64,000 nt of DNA from Carnegiea gigantea (taxonomy: Eukaryota; Streptophyta; Magnoliopsida; Caryophyllales; Cactaceae). Positions within the stretch are counted from its first letter, which is position 1. The number at the start of each line of letters is the position of its first letter. Both the position numbers and the translations under genes were made by a program. The stretch spans positions 821,001 to 885,000 of the forward strand of contig JAKOGI010000142.1 of assembly GCA_029747015.1 (NCBI GenBank), in the 5' to 3' direction. Under the pieces are notes generated by a model that searched no databases, was not told the origin of the DNA, and saw nothing but the letters and a program-made list of their open reading frames with translations. This document shows, one piece after another, positions 53,301-64,000 of the stretch.

Positions 53301-54417
53301 TTTCAATCCTTCTTAAAATGCACTCGGCGTATTCCAATATACATCGTAAAAGTCTTAGTGACCGCCTAATACAGAAAACGACCCTTAAAATCCACCACTT
53401 CCAAGTTGGAGGGAAGCCATCAAGTAAAAAATATCATGCTTGCCTTTTTCTTTCAAGTTCTTTCCTCGAGCTCCTAATTATCCTCCTTAGGGCAAGAGTT
53501 TATCCCTAATTTAAGTAAAACCAAGTTACTTGCATTGCCTAGCTTCAAGGTTTCTAGATCAATCTCACGGTAGACATAGTAGAATCCTGTCTAACTTTCT
53601 TATACTGCTTTTCTTGAACATGCAATACAAGAGCAACCCAGCATGCACACCACTCACCGAGTTCTCAGTTCTATGCAACACTCATTCCCTCTGTTGGAGA
53701 AGTTGTCCATGTAAATTATGAAGGTGTCAAGATTCAAGGAGCATTGAAGCTCTTTTCGAGAGAGAAACAATTGAGGGAAATGGGAAATGAGGCCGGATTG
53801 AAGTTGTCCATTCTCTCTCACTGCATACGTGCAAGGATCTAGTTTATGTACATGCTCTGCTTGTCATAATCTCTAGCAAATATCTAGATCTGCCTGTATA
53901 CATAAAATACATGCAGCACTGCCAACAACCATCTAACAGATTGTGCTGAGCTGGATAACGACCTTGATGAGGAGAGGAAGGATAACAGTCAAGTATGCGA
54001 TGAATGGATGATAACCACTATCCTTAACAGAAAGCTTAATTCATATAAGTTGGTAAATAAAAATAACATCAGTTTTTGAAGCTAAGGGTGATTTTTTTAA
54101 GTAAAGGGAGAGCCGACTGTCCTTAATTTGTACCAATTCAACATAAATTAATGGGATAGCCGACTGCCCGACAAAAGCACCCTAGGAAGTGATCATAGAA
54201 GAAGTTCTTTTTCTTGCCCCTCTGTAGTTTCACTTGGTGCCAACCACCAAGACACAGAAGTTATTCCTTTTTGAAGTTGTTCTCTTTTTCCACTACGTTA
54301 ACTTTTCCTAATAATGCTGGCTTACTTGTAAAATGAATATTCGATACCTACATTGTCAATGGGCATGCAGCAAAGAAACGAATGCTCGCTAAATCCTTTT
54401 GCTAGTAGGGTACTGAA
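53301..54417. other. Intergenic, no gene seen
   Basis: Mixed composition, several short open frames without recognisable domains. Confidence 0.3.
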
Positions 54418-54600
54418 TAGAGGTGGGCAATGGCCTGGGTTAGGTTGGATTGGGCCTTCCCATTAACTAGACGGGCCGGGCCAGGTCCAGTACATTTGTT
54501 AATGGGCCGGTCTGGGTTATGGGCCAAATAAACCCGGCCCGCCCATTATTGGTCCAGTCCATTATTGACTCGACCCTTTATTAGCCCTATTTTGCTAGTA
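54418..54600. repeat. GGGCC/GGCCCG-rich dispersed repeat
   Basis: AGAGGTGGGCAATGGCC followed by GGGCCGG and GGCCCGCCCATTA words. A similar block occurs at 63022-63600. Non-coding. Confidence 0.5.
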
Positions 54601-54674
54601 GTACTGAATGATTGAGAGCATCTTATATGTGCATGCTTTGTGACCTACCATCTCTATCTCAAAACATAACCAAG

Positions 54675-55480
54675 CAAGGCTGAGCAGGGCGGATTTTCGG
54701 TCAATTTTTATGAAAACGGTTCCAGTCCCAGTTAAAACTTGGGTCCAAGAAACTCGAACCAGGTCCCGGAATCGGTCGTAACCGGGTCTGGATACCCGAT
54801 TGTTTTTTTTTTTTGGTTTTATTTCACTTCATTTAACTTTTAGACATGTGAATGTGACTTTGTGAGAAAACCAACACACCCAATAAGTTAACTAATCGAT
54901 CGTTCAAAATTAGAATTAATAGACTGATAGTTAGGCATCCACATTGCATTAAACTCCTATTGGTTAGCGAATAAATAACATTTCCTTTCATTGAAGTATA
55001 CAAAACACTATCTTCTCATAGTACTATACATTAACCAAAAAATCAAGTCATATTAGCGTATAGTAGGAAATCATGACCGCATCGGCCGAGAGAACAACAT
55101 CCGCTATCAAGGAAGATCGTGAACCAAGGGATCGAGACGTCAAGGCCGGATGCGGGGTCTCCGACTTTCTATATGAGGCATCGGAGACGGTTACAGTCCA
55201 TAGATCTAAAATATGTCAAGTTAAGGTACGCTTACCTCTTAACCGGCATATATTTTGCTACTATATCCATGCTAGTTGTAGACTTGGACTTATATACCTA
55301 ACATATTTTCTTTTTTAAAAAAATGATTGGACTGGGTAACCAGGTTGGTTCCAGTTTCAAGTTTTCATGGCCCTGCTTCGAACCCAGTTGCAACCAGTTC
55401 TAGGATTTTGAAACCAAATCTCGAACCTAGTTCAACTAGGTTCAAGTAGACCTCACGGATCCAAACCGATTCCGAGTACT
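54675..55480. repeat. AACC-GGTT-rich dispersed repeat around a GC-rich patch
   Basis: The left (54690-54800) and right (55325-55480) parts both contain GGTTCCAGT-, AACTCGAACC- and CAACCAGTTC-like words, as if one element were split. Between them, 55072-55230 is GC-richer and holds the 8-bp inverted repeat GTCTCCGA/TCGGAGAC (55157-55164 and 55181-55188). Confidence 0.4.
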
Positions 55481-56070
55481 TTTTTGTTTTTGTTTTTTTG
55501 GGCTAAGCCCTATAGCCAAGCCAATTTGGTTGAATTGTTGGGACTATATATGATCTTTTTACCTTTAAAGCTTATGCTTTAAATATTGATAGTTACAACT
55601 TTCGTAATTGTAAAGTAGGTTGTGACTAGTCATATTGGTTGGCCGTACTTAGGTTTAATTAAATTCCCTACTCCAACCCTAAGTACTTGAGTGGTAGATG
55701 GTGGCAAAAAGTACATCCCCCTTTTAATTTTATTATCTTTTTACCCCGATTTATATTCATTTGCTAACATAATAGTCAAACTTAATGAACATGATCTATT
55801 CAATCATTTGGCTAAACAACTTTGGACTAACATTTAAATTAAAACAGCTACCAGTTACTCAAACAACTGTCAACTGTTTGATTTGCTATTCACTACTCAA
55901 ACTACTAATTTTGTCAAATAGGCCCTCTTATTTCTCTATGTTGTAGCAACTTGCTTCCCCTAAATTGCACATATATATAGACAATATGGCAAACGAATAA
56001 ATTGGGAATATCGTCAAAGTTCACAGCATTGAAGACTATTTCTTGAAATAGGATTATTAGTTTTTTTCAA

Positions 56071-56382
56071 AGTTATAGATATCGTACCGATTATCATACC
56101 CCTTTTTCAATGGAACGAGGCATACCAGATTTATGTACTGCTATATCGGGCTCGCACCGTTTTGAATTCCAAAAAATTTTTAAAATTAAAATACAAAAAA
56201 TTTGAAAATTTGGTGTATCGGGAGGTATTTGACAGCAAATACCGGTACTGCTCAATATTTGACAGTACAGAGCGATATTTGACCAGTACAATACAGGATA
56301 ATAGCTTGTGCCGTTTCTTAACCGGTACGGTATGCTTCGGCAGATACCAGGTGGTACGATACGGTATTTATAACACTGGTTT
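56071..56382. mobile_element. MITE-like element, TACCGTACCG ends, copy 1
   Basis: The left end TTATAGATATCGTACCGATTA and the right end TACGATACGGTATTTATAAC are inverted repeats. The interior has repeated GGTATTTGAC and CCGGTAC words. Confidence 0.65.
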
Positions 56383-56527
56383 TTCCACCACCCCCAAAAT
56401 TCAAATTATCATATTTCAAAAACTCTTAAATTAATAATTAAAACCTTTCAGGGTCTGTTGAACGAGCCCAAAGTTTGGAGCGATTTATGGTTCTTCGTAA
56501 GTTTGAATTATTAGCAATTAAATCAAA

Positions 56528-56838
56528 GTTATAAATATTGTACCGATTATCGTACCTTTTTTTTCACTGGAACGAGATATACCAGACTTATGTACCGTTA
56601 TACCGGGCTTGTACGGTTTTGAATTTCAAAAAGTAAAAAAAATTAAAGGACAAAAAAACTGAAATTTTAGTGTGTACCAAGTGGTATTTGACCGAAAATA
56701 CCGGTAGCGTCCGGTATTTGACAGTACAGTGCGGTATTGCCCGGTACAAATTCAGACAATAGCTTATACCGTTTTTGGACCGGTATGGTACACTTCGATT
56801 GGTACCAGGCAGTGCGGTACGGTATTTATATCACTAAA
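56528..56838. mobile_element. MITE-like element, TACCGTACCG ends, copy 2
   Basis: Same element and orientation as 56071-56382, from TTATAAATATTGTACCGATTA to GTGCGGTACGGTATTTATA. Confidence 0.65.
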
Positions 56839-56884
56839 TTAAATGCCTCAAAATTCATATTAGTTGAATCCATTCCTCCAATAA

Positions 56885-56918
<34 letters not shown>

Positions 56919-56931
56919 CCTAGGTATATAA

Positions 56932-57123
56932 CCAAGGGGTTGTTGCGTAATGGGAGCTCACTTCGTCCCTTAATCAATTGGTCAGAAGTTCAATCCTTGA
57001 CCTTTGGGAATGGAGAGCAATTAGTGGCCAGCCCTTTACCCTTAAGTGGAGCTGGCTGGGCGAGGGGATTAGTCACTGCGATCGGCGGTGGATACCTTTG
57101 GTTAAATCCAAAAAAAAAAAAAA
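56932..57123 (+). mobile_element. tRNA-derived SINE with perfect target duplication, upstream of YUCCA
   Basis: 192 bp with an A14 tail (57110-57123), flanked by a perfect 15-bp direct repeat ATCCTAGGTATATAA (56917-56931 and 57124-57138). The head has a tRNA-like box A region (GTTGCGTAATGGGAGCTC) and box B (AGTTCAATCC, about 56987-56996), the internal promoter of RNA polymerase III. The body ends GGTGGATACCTTTGG before the tail. It lies about 140 bp upstream of the YUCCA TATA box. Confidence 0.88.
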
Positions 57124-57264
57124 ATCCTAGGTATATAATAAAAAAAATTAAATAACGCACAAGCATTCTATCTGTGTATATTTTATAATGAAAATATATC
57201 CTAAAGCATGCATGCAAGTCCAACAAAAATTAGTAAATTAATTCCCTTGGTCCTTTTACCACCA

Positions 57265-57271
57265 TATAAAT
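57265..57271 (+). promoter_or_regulatory. Putative TATA box of YUCCA
   Basis: TATAAAT in ACCATATAAATTC. A start about 30 bp downstream falls near 57296, so the in-frame ATG at 57296 would be at or before the transcript end, and the ATG at 57353 becomes the first usable one. Confidence 0.6.
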
Positions 57272-57352
57272 TCACCAAAACGTTCAATTCCCAGCATGAT
57301 CAATCTCTATTGCCTTTTAAATTTCCTCTTCTCAAACCTCTTCTTCTCAGAA

Positions 57353-59270
57353 ATGGACCCCACAAAATCAGAGCTAGAAGCCAAGCTGGCACATGATGGA
57401 CCGCACCACCAGCGGAGGTGGCAGGTGTGGGTGGCAGGCGCGGTGGTGGTGGGGGCGGGGCCGTCAGGGCTAGCTGTAGCAGCCTGCCTAAAGGTACGGG
57501 GAATCCCGAGCCTGATTCTAGACCGCGCCGACTGCCTTGGGTCGCTCTGGCGGGTCCGAACCTACGATCGGCTTAGGCTTCACCTCCCGAAGCAGTTCTG
57601 CCAGCTCCCCTTCCTCCCATTCCCGAGCCACTTCCCAACCTACCTGACCCGAGACCACTTCATTTCGTACCTTGACTCTTACGCTAACCACTTCCACCTC
57701 CGCCCGACCCTTGGCCAGGCGGTGGTGGAGGCTTGGTTCGATAACACGCTCAGACTCTGGCGTGTTCGAACCTCTGTCTTGCAAAAGACAGCAATACCCT
57801 CACCTACAGATCGTTCATATACAACAACAGAATGTACAGCTGGAGTACCTGGTACAGGGACTCTAAAGGAACTAGAATACCTATGCCGGTGGCTAGTGGT
57901 GGCCACCGGAGAGAACACGGAGCCCCACGAGCCAGAATTTGAGGGGAGGGGGGAGTTCGTGGGGCCTGTGTTCCACTCGAGTGAGTACAGGAGTGGGAAA
58001 GAGTTTGAAGGAAAGAAGGTGTTGGTTGTAGGGTGTGGGAATTCAGGCATGGAGGTTGCCTTGGATCTTTGTGATCATAACGCTATGGCATCCTTGGTGG
58101 TTAGGCATTCGGTAAGTACTCCCATTGATTCTCTGTTGTTCCCTACTATTAGTAGATTTTCTTCATCTACATATTTTCTCTATAATGTAGCTACGTAATT
58201 AAATTAAGATTTGTACTGAACTACTGTTGACCCAATAAGGGATAGAGGTCAGTCTCCTATCATAGATTTTCTTTATTCTTTTATTATATATTAACGAAAA
58301 GGAAAATGACTATTTTTGTTACTTTTTTTTTTTTAACCTTAATGAACTGTTTCACTACTGATGATTAAAAGGTTCCAATTTTTTTTTAAAAAAAAATTTA
58401 GGCTTAGAGTTTAGTAAACTATATATACTTAAATGAATTTAATTTGGTGACTTTTTAACAGGTACATGTGCTGCCTCAACAAATGCTAGGAACATCAACT
58501 TTTGGATTGTTAACCTCCTTGTTGAAGTGGTTCCCTGTTAAGCTAGTGGATCGATTTTTGCTTGTAATGTCTAGGTTGATGCTCGGTGACACTGCTCAAT
58601 TAGGGTTAACAAGGCCATCCGCGGGTCCCCTCGAATACAAAGCCATCTCCGGCAAGACTCCGGTGCTTGATATCGGAACCGTTGCCAAAATCAGAGCCGG
58701 TGATATTAAGGTTAGTTAATTAGTTACTTTTAACTAGGCTGCGAGGGTAAATTTTGACAGACTTTTATTTTATACGTGATCTACTGTCATATTGTTTGTG
58801 CCTCGACCATTCACACAGAGATCGACTTATGCATGATATTTTTGTAGCTATTGTTACAAATGATTTTAATTCATAACCAGGTATACCCGGAAATCAGAAG
58901 ATTGGCACGTCAAGGGGTAGAATTTCTGGACGGACGAAAGGAGAATTTTGATACTATCATCCTTGCCACAGGGTACAAAAGCAATGTACCATCTTGGTTG
59001 AAGGTATGCATGCATTTCTAATTTATCCTGGTTTGCCATACATGTATCCAGGGTACAAAATTGTGATTACATAGAATTGGCTCTTTATAGGACACCAATA
59101 TGCTCTCGGAGAAAGATGGGCATCCTGTAAAACCATTTACAGAAGGATGGAAAGGCGAAAACGGGTTATATGGAGTAGGGTTCACCAAGGTCGGTCTACT
59201 TGGTGCATCTGTCGATGCCATGCGAGTAGCTGAAGACATCGAGCGAGTGTGGAAGACTGGAGCAAAATAG
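57353..59270 (+). CDS. YUC: YUCCA flavin-containing monooxygenase (auxin biosynthesis), four exons
   Basis: Converts indole-3-pyruvate to the auxin indole-3-acetic acid with FAD and NADPH. Exons are 57353-58111, 58462-58710, 58881-59003 and 59091-59270, all phase 0 with GT-AG introns, giving 436 residues (usual 400-440). Motifs: FAD-binding GAGPSGL (34-40), LPKQFCQLP (78-86), first ATG motif [10 protein letters not shown] (182-191), FMO signature [11 protein letters not shown] (202-212), NADPH-binding GCGNSGME (227-234), and [15 protein letters not shown] (363-377). The C-terminal half ([32 protein letters not shown]) looks closest to the YUC2/YUC6 group; this is judgement from memory. A Ser/Thr-rich variable loop (141-174) is longer than I expect. 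An in-frame ATG at 57296 would add 19 hydrophobic residues but sits too close to the TATA box. Confidence 0.94.
58210..58277 (-). mobile_element. SINE fragment (family D) in YUCCA intron 1
   Basis: ACTGAACTACTGTTGACCC through ATAGATTTTCTTTATTC, only the 3' half of the SINE. The tRNA-like head is missing. Confidence 0.5.
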
Positions 59271-60104
59271 TTGAAGATCAACCAAAAATCATCTTAATGA
59301 AGAGATTATTAGCATATCAATGTTGCAAAGTAGATGTTTGGGCTAGAATCATGCTTTTGCAATTTGCTAATTTTTGTTCTAGCTAGGCAAATTGTCAACG
59401 AGACCAAAGCATCTGTATAACTGTATGTAAAATTGAGTGAGTTCACATATTTTTGCCAAGTGTCGTAATTTTATTGATTAGCATATTAATTAGTACTTTA
59501 GTTTATTTTGTGTCTTTTACATGCATGCAACTCTTTTTTAATTTTTCTTTATATACTTCACAAGATCTTTCATCTTCTCCTTAATTAGTTTTTTAGAAAT
59601 GTGATTAATAAACATTTACTTGCATATACAAAAATAATACATCCGTAAACCTAAAAAATTCAATAGACGCAGACATTTTTCAACTAATAAAATAAATCTG
59701 AACGATGAAAATAATATTATTCATGAATCATTTATAATTTTAGACATTTACATATGATCTAACTCAACCTTTGCACCGCAAGAGGATAGTTCTAGTTATT
59801 TAAGATAACTGAGAGAGGTTCTTTGATTCATCTAGCACAGTATTATGAGGGTTATATTCCGTGGCATTATCGTTATTTTGAGGTCCCTTCGTCCCATGCA
59901 CATGTGTTGTTTGAACTTTCTCTTCCATGTGATGTCTCGCACGTCAAAAAGTGATTACTTTAATTAGTTCAATCACCTCCTGGTCTTGCTCATCTTTTGT
60001 ACAATAGCAAAGAAATCAATAGAAGAGTGGAATTTTTGCAATGAATCACAAAAATTCCATTTTCATAATCTACACTAATGTGAGGGAGAATTCACCAACA
60101 GTAA
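59271..60104. other. 3' flank of YUCCA, no gene seen
   Basis: Probable 3' UTR to about 59550, then AT-rich spacer with no coding pattern. Confidence 0.4.
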
Positions 60105-60428
60105 CATAGGTAATGTTCGACAAAATTAGCTATTTAAGTAGTGGATATCGATTTAGGTGGGGAATAACTGTTTAGATAGTGAATAGCGGTACCAATTTCG
60201 TTGTTAGCAGATAGCTGTTTAATGAGTTGTTGAAGCAAATATATTTGATAAATTTAATTATTGAGTTAGCTAACTAATGTATAGCTTTTCAAAAATGCTG
60301 CTTAAAATATTAAATGCTAGCTCGAAATGCTAGTACAAACACTGGGCTACTAAACTTTAAAAATTGGTTGATTAATATATTAACTTGGTCAAAATACTAG
60401 ACACTACTTAAAATACTGTCGCCGAACA
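60105..60428. mobile_element. MITE-like repeat (family A), deleted copy
   Basis: GTAATGTTCGACAAAATTAGC to ACTGTCGCCGAACACAAC. It lacks the central AACATAAAA-GATAAAATTT block present in its neighbour at 60440. Confidence 0.65.
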
Positions 60429-60439
60429 CAACACATATA

Positions 60440-60862
60440 ATTAAAGATCCTGTTCAGCAAAATTATCTGTTTAGATAGTAAATAGTGGTTCAAATATCGA
60501 ATATCTGTTTAGGTAGCGGATAACATTTTCAATTAAGCTGTTAGTGGATAGTTGTTTAGGTAAGCGGTTCAAACAAATATGTTTAGTAAGTTTAGTTGTT
60601 GGGCTATATGATTGATGTACTTGACATAAAAGATATAGATAATTTCCAAAGATAAAATTTTCAAAAAGATATTTTGTGGTCAAAAAATATGAAACACTAC
60701 TTTTGAATGCTAAAAGCTAATATTATTAGGCTTTTAGGAACATTCCTTAAAATGTTAAATGCTGCTTAAAATATTAAGTTATCGAATACTAAAAATTAGT
60801 TGTTTAGTGTATTGACTTGATCAAAATACTAAACATTACTCAAAACACCGTTATCAAACATA
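60440..60862. mobile_element. MITE-like repeat (family A)
   Basis: GATCCTGTTCAGCAAAATTATC to CACCGTTATCAAACATAC, same orientation as 60105-60428 and separated from it by about 15 bp. It has the full set of blocks seen at 43660 and 45865. Confidence 0.7.
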
Positions 60863-61104
60863 CTCAAAAAGAGAAAAAATTAACCTAAGTCTAGCTTTGG
60901 CCTTAAACCTAGAGCTAGCTTTGTCCATATATGGAAAAGGCCAGAGGCTATGGCAAATCTAAACATAATTTTCCCGGGGCCATGCACTAATGATTCTATA
61001 TAAAAACAAAAAAAGAAAGAGGCCGAAGTTTAAAAATTTTAAATAATCTACTAAGTTTGAAATTCACAAACCCCCCCACACACACACATATATATATATT
61101 TCAG

Positions 61105-61252
61105 TCTTAAATCCTCTATTTTACATGAGTCGAGCTACTGTTCGCCCAATCAGGGGTAGAGCTTTCCCATCATAGATTTTCTCCATTCACAATATCCGAA
61201 CCTGAGACCTTGCTTATGGAAACAAGTGTCAAACCACTTGAACTAGCCTATA
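61105..61252 (-). mobile_element. tRNA-derived SINE (family D)
   Basis: CTTAAATCCTCTATTTTACATG through CAAACCACTTGAACTAGCC. On the minus strand, box A type GGCTAGTTCAAGTGG and box B type GGTCTCAGGTTCGGAT are visible. Confidence 0.65.
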
Positions 61253-61530
61253 ATAGTATATTTAAACGCCGTTAATAATTCATGCAGGGATGAAATAGTC
61301 ACCAAAAAAAAATCAAAACATATAATTATCACAAACAATTATAAAAGTATCCTCATTATGAAATCATTTTAGCATATCTTAGTCGGTAGACATGACTAGA
61401 AAGCAGGAAGAAAATATTGCATGCCGATGCATTATCTTGACTTACTTTCAAGATTAATGTATACATCGATCAATCAACTTTGTTTTGACAAATTAAGAAG
61501 ATATGTACACACAAAAAAAGGGTAAGGATT

Positions 61531-62120
61531 AGAACTAGGTAATAGGTCGTGTCAAGTCGGGTTCGTGATCGTGTCGAACTTAGACGGATTGAGAATTTCT
61601 TGATCTGAACCTAACCCGTTTATTAAACAGGTTAAAAAACCTTGGCTTGTACTCATTTAATTTTTAAACGGGTTGACACGCTTAACCCGTTTAAGATAAA
61701 CATATCAAGTTCAGTCGCCTAATTAACTATTTACGTATTTAATATTTTCAACTAATACGTACTTACAGTGTTAAAAATTAAGTTTACATATCACATTAAG
61801 TAATTACTCTTTAAAATTCCCCTAATTCGTCATTATTCACAATTTTTAAAAAAATTTATATTCTTAAGTATCTAATAAAAACTAAATAGATAAATAACAA
61901 ATGGAAAATGAGTTGACTTATTTAACTCATTTAATTAAGCGGGTTAAATAGGTACTTTTTCGTATCGAGAATGTCGACCTGAACCTAGCCCGTTTAATTA
62001 AACGAGTTGAATGTGTCAATCCATTTAATTAAACGGGTCGAAAATTTATACTCAAACCCACTTAACTTCGTGTCGGTCTCGGATCGGTAATCGTATCGGG
62101 TCAGTTTTTTCCAACTCTAG
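61531..62120. mobile_element. Longer CTAGAG-type repeat with AAACGGGTT units
   Basis: AGAACTAGGTAATAGGTCGTG at the left and TTTTTTCCAACTCTAG at the right. AACCCGTTTA and TTAAACGGGT words recur inside. It could be two overlapping elements. Confidence 0.5.
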
Positions 62121-62338
62121 TAAAGATAAGCTACAAAAGACTATGGAATACTCTCTCCTATCCTATTCCAACACTTGCCTGGGATCGATCTCTATATACA
62201 TGTAGCAATCAGTAGTTTACGTGGTTAATTAGTACATATATTCTACATGTATAACCGCCTTTTCCATGCATATGATTGTTCATTTGTACGTACTACATAT
62301 AATTAAGAATATCTTAATTGAATTATTAGTCTGGTTAA

Positions 62339-62840
62339 TAGGGATGTAAGAGAGCCGAACCGAGTCCAAGTCATGACCAACTTAGGCTTGGCTTGGTCAG
62401 TTCAAGGATTTCAGTTTAATACTAGTCAAGCCTGTCAAGTTTGGCTCAGGATTAGGCTTAGACTCGGATGCACAAGCTCCGCTCGATGTTCTTTTTTTTG
62501 ATCATTTTTGGCAAAAGAGTTTACAAATTTAAGGTTACAATCTAAGCCAAAGTTTAGATTTTTGCATTGGATTCAGGAAATAAGAACGTGAAAATATTGT
62601 GTTGATTATTATGGTAATTTTATACTTTTTACACAGGAATATAAGAAAAAATGAACTAATTGAGCTAAACCAAGTCGAATCAAGCTAAGCCTTGTTGGGC
62701 TCGGACTCAGGCTCGGCTCAAGATGTTTTTCAAGTTGGGTCGGGCTTGACTGGAGCTCGGTTTGACTCCAGACAGAGTTGAATCTCGACCGAGCCAAACC
62801 TGAGGGCTCAGCGAGCCAGCTCGGTTTCATTATAGTCCTA
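62339..62840. mobile_element. GAGCC/GGCTC-rich MITE-like repeat
   Basis: TAGGGATGTAAGAGAGCCGAACCGAG at the left and GAGCCAGCTCGGTTTCATTATAGTCCTA at the right form an imperfect inverted repeat. The interior is rich in GGCTCGG and GAGCTCGG. The minus-strand open frame inside is not a gene. Confidence 0.55.
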
Positions 62841-63021
62841 GTCTTGTACATGAAGATATCTCTTGTTTGACACCATTTACACTTACGGTATTAAGCTGTT
62901 GTTCGCATATCAATGGAAGTTGTAAAGAATAAGAAAGAGATTGTTTCTTAACTACCATAATCTCTGAAGTCTCAGCAGAAGTGTTTTCCTCCCCTTAACT
63001 ATGGTTTATGTATCTTATTTA

Positions 63022-63600
63022 GGGGTGGACAACGGATCGGGTCGGACCAAATTAGACCAACTCATTAACTAACCGGGTCGAGCTGGGCCATCACATTTTT
63101 TAATAGGTCGGGGTGGGTTATGGGTCAAGTGAATCCAACCTGCCCATGGCCCGCCCATTATCACTAGGGAGTATTTTTGGTGAGTTAATTTTTCAACTAA
63201 AACCTCTGTAATTTTTCAACCAAACTAAACTAGTTCAAATTCAAAGTTAGAAAATGCACAATCAAACTAATAAATGAATTGGATCGAGTCACCCATGGTC
63301 GGCCCGTTTTAGGCCCGTTTAAAAACGGAGCAAACTTACGCAAAAAAAGGGTATATAATAATTCTTGTTATGTACAGAGTATTGGTAACAAGTTTAACTA
63401 ATTGGAACATGTAAACTAGTGTGTCAAGTAGGTTGAAAAGAATTAATGGGCCATTAAATTTGCCGTTAATGGGCCAGTCCAGTCCGGCCTGTTAATATGC
63501 CTTAATGGGCTGGCCTAATATTAACACAATTCATTATTAACTCAGTCTATTATTAACCTTATTTTAAACAGACCGATTGCTAAACCCAATAAATATTCGA
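63022..63600. repeat. GGGTCGG/GGCCCG-rich dispersed repeat
   Basis: AGGGGTGGACAACGGATCGGG onward, with AATGGGCCAGTCC and GGCCCGCCCATTATC words shared with 54418-54600. Ends not resolved. Confidence 0.45.
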
Positions 63601-64000
63601 CCTGTATCCATAATCTTATCCAAATGGTTGTACATATATTCAATAGTTTTTGATTCGTATTTAATTATCCAATGTACGTGCTTGTAACTTATCAAATGTG
63701 TACAGTACTGTTGATTAGACTTGATCCTGACTTAGAATAAGTACATGTTTGTCTTTAATGGCCAATTTCCCTTCTAAATTGAATAATTATACACGTCTAT
63801 TAGCTTTTTTTACAAAATTCTATCAAGTCATGGACTTAGCAAGCTTAAATAGTATTGGCTTGGGAACAGAACTACATGTCCTCCTCCGTGGCATATAACC
63901 TTTATTGCGTGGAATGAAGGAGGCACAACAAGCACGCCAATATCCATGTACATACATATATAAAAGAATTAGAAAGAGGATCCCATGTACAAAACCATCA
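63601..64000. other. Intergenic to window edge, no gene seen
   Basis: AT-rich sequence without a recognisable gene or element. A TATATATAAAAG stretch at 63957-63967 could be a promoter of something beyond the edge, but nothing else supports this. Confidence 0.25.

Noticed and set aside
55073..55318. 81-residue open frame in a GC-richer patch
   Set aside because: No recognisable domain, no gene context; kept only as a compositional oddity.
56932..57003. tRNA gene
   Set aside because: The boxes resemble a tRNA, but the cloverleaf is not intact and the poly(A) tail and target duplication show a SINE.
57296..57352. Upstream in-frame ATG of YUCCA giving a hydrophobic N-terminus
   Set aside because: It lies about 30 bp after the TATA box, at or before the expected transcript start; YUCCA proteins usually lack such a segment.

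Overview
The window is AT-rich, intron-containing nuclear DNA of a flowering plant, most likely a eudicot. The evidence is plant gene families (CYP74 allene oxide synthase, class C heat-shock factor, YUCCA auxin-synthesis flavin monooxygenase, RNA polymerase I subunit RPA12), GT-AG introns, and a dense load of plant transposons. No organelle, bacterial or viral gene is visible. The species cannot be named from the sequence.

Only four protein genes of the host can be supported. (1) 5941-7359, minus: an intronless allene-oxide-synthase-like CYP74A enzyme of the jasmonate/oxylipin pathway, apparently without a chloroplast transit peptide. (2) 13706-31377, minus: RPA12, the small zinc-ribbon subunit of RNA polymerase I. 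It has five coding exons and an exceptionally long second intron (15.3 kb). (3) 44546-47223, plus: a class C heat-shock transcription factor (HSFC1-like), two exons joined at the usual point inside the DNA-binding domain. (4) 57353-59270, plus: a four-exon YUCCA enzyme for auxin synthesis. The genes do not form an operon or an evident cluster.

Layout: 1-1267 decayed LINE 3' end; 1557-5506 a non-autonomous Ty1/copia element with an intact target duplication (AACAA), its 3' LTR split by a nested solo LTR; 5.9-7.4 kb the AOS gene; 7.5-13.7 kb repeats, including a 525-bp tandem duplication with a foldback MITE and a 47-bp alternating purine-pyrimidine tract; 13.7-31.6 kb RPA12, whose giant intron holds a solo LTR, a gypsy gag remnant, a 7.8-kb near-palindrome made of two head-to-head gypsy LTR-gag halves, a foldback MITE and a Stowaway MITE; 32-44 kb MITEs, SINEs, a LINE end and long AT microsatellites; 44.4-47.2 kb HSFC; 47.2-57 kb repeats; a SINE with a perfect 15-bp target duplication just upstream of YUCCA; 57.3-59.3 kb YUCCA; 59.3-64 kb MITE-type repeats.

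The most notable structures are the giant inverted LTR-retrotransposon pair inside the RPA12 intron, the recent SINE next to the YUCCA promoter, the overlapping uORF at the HSFC start codon, and the apparently extraplastidial AOS. I found no convincing new multi-gene system.
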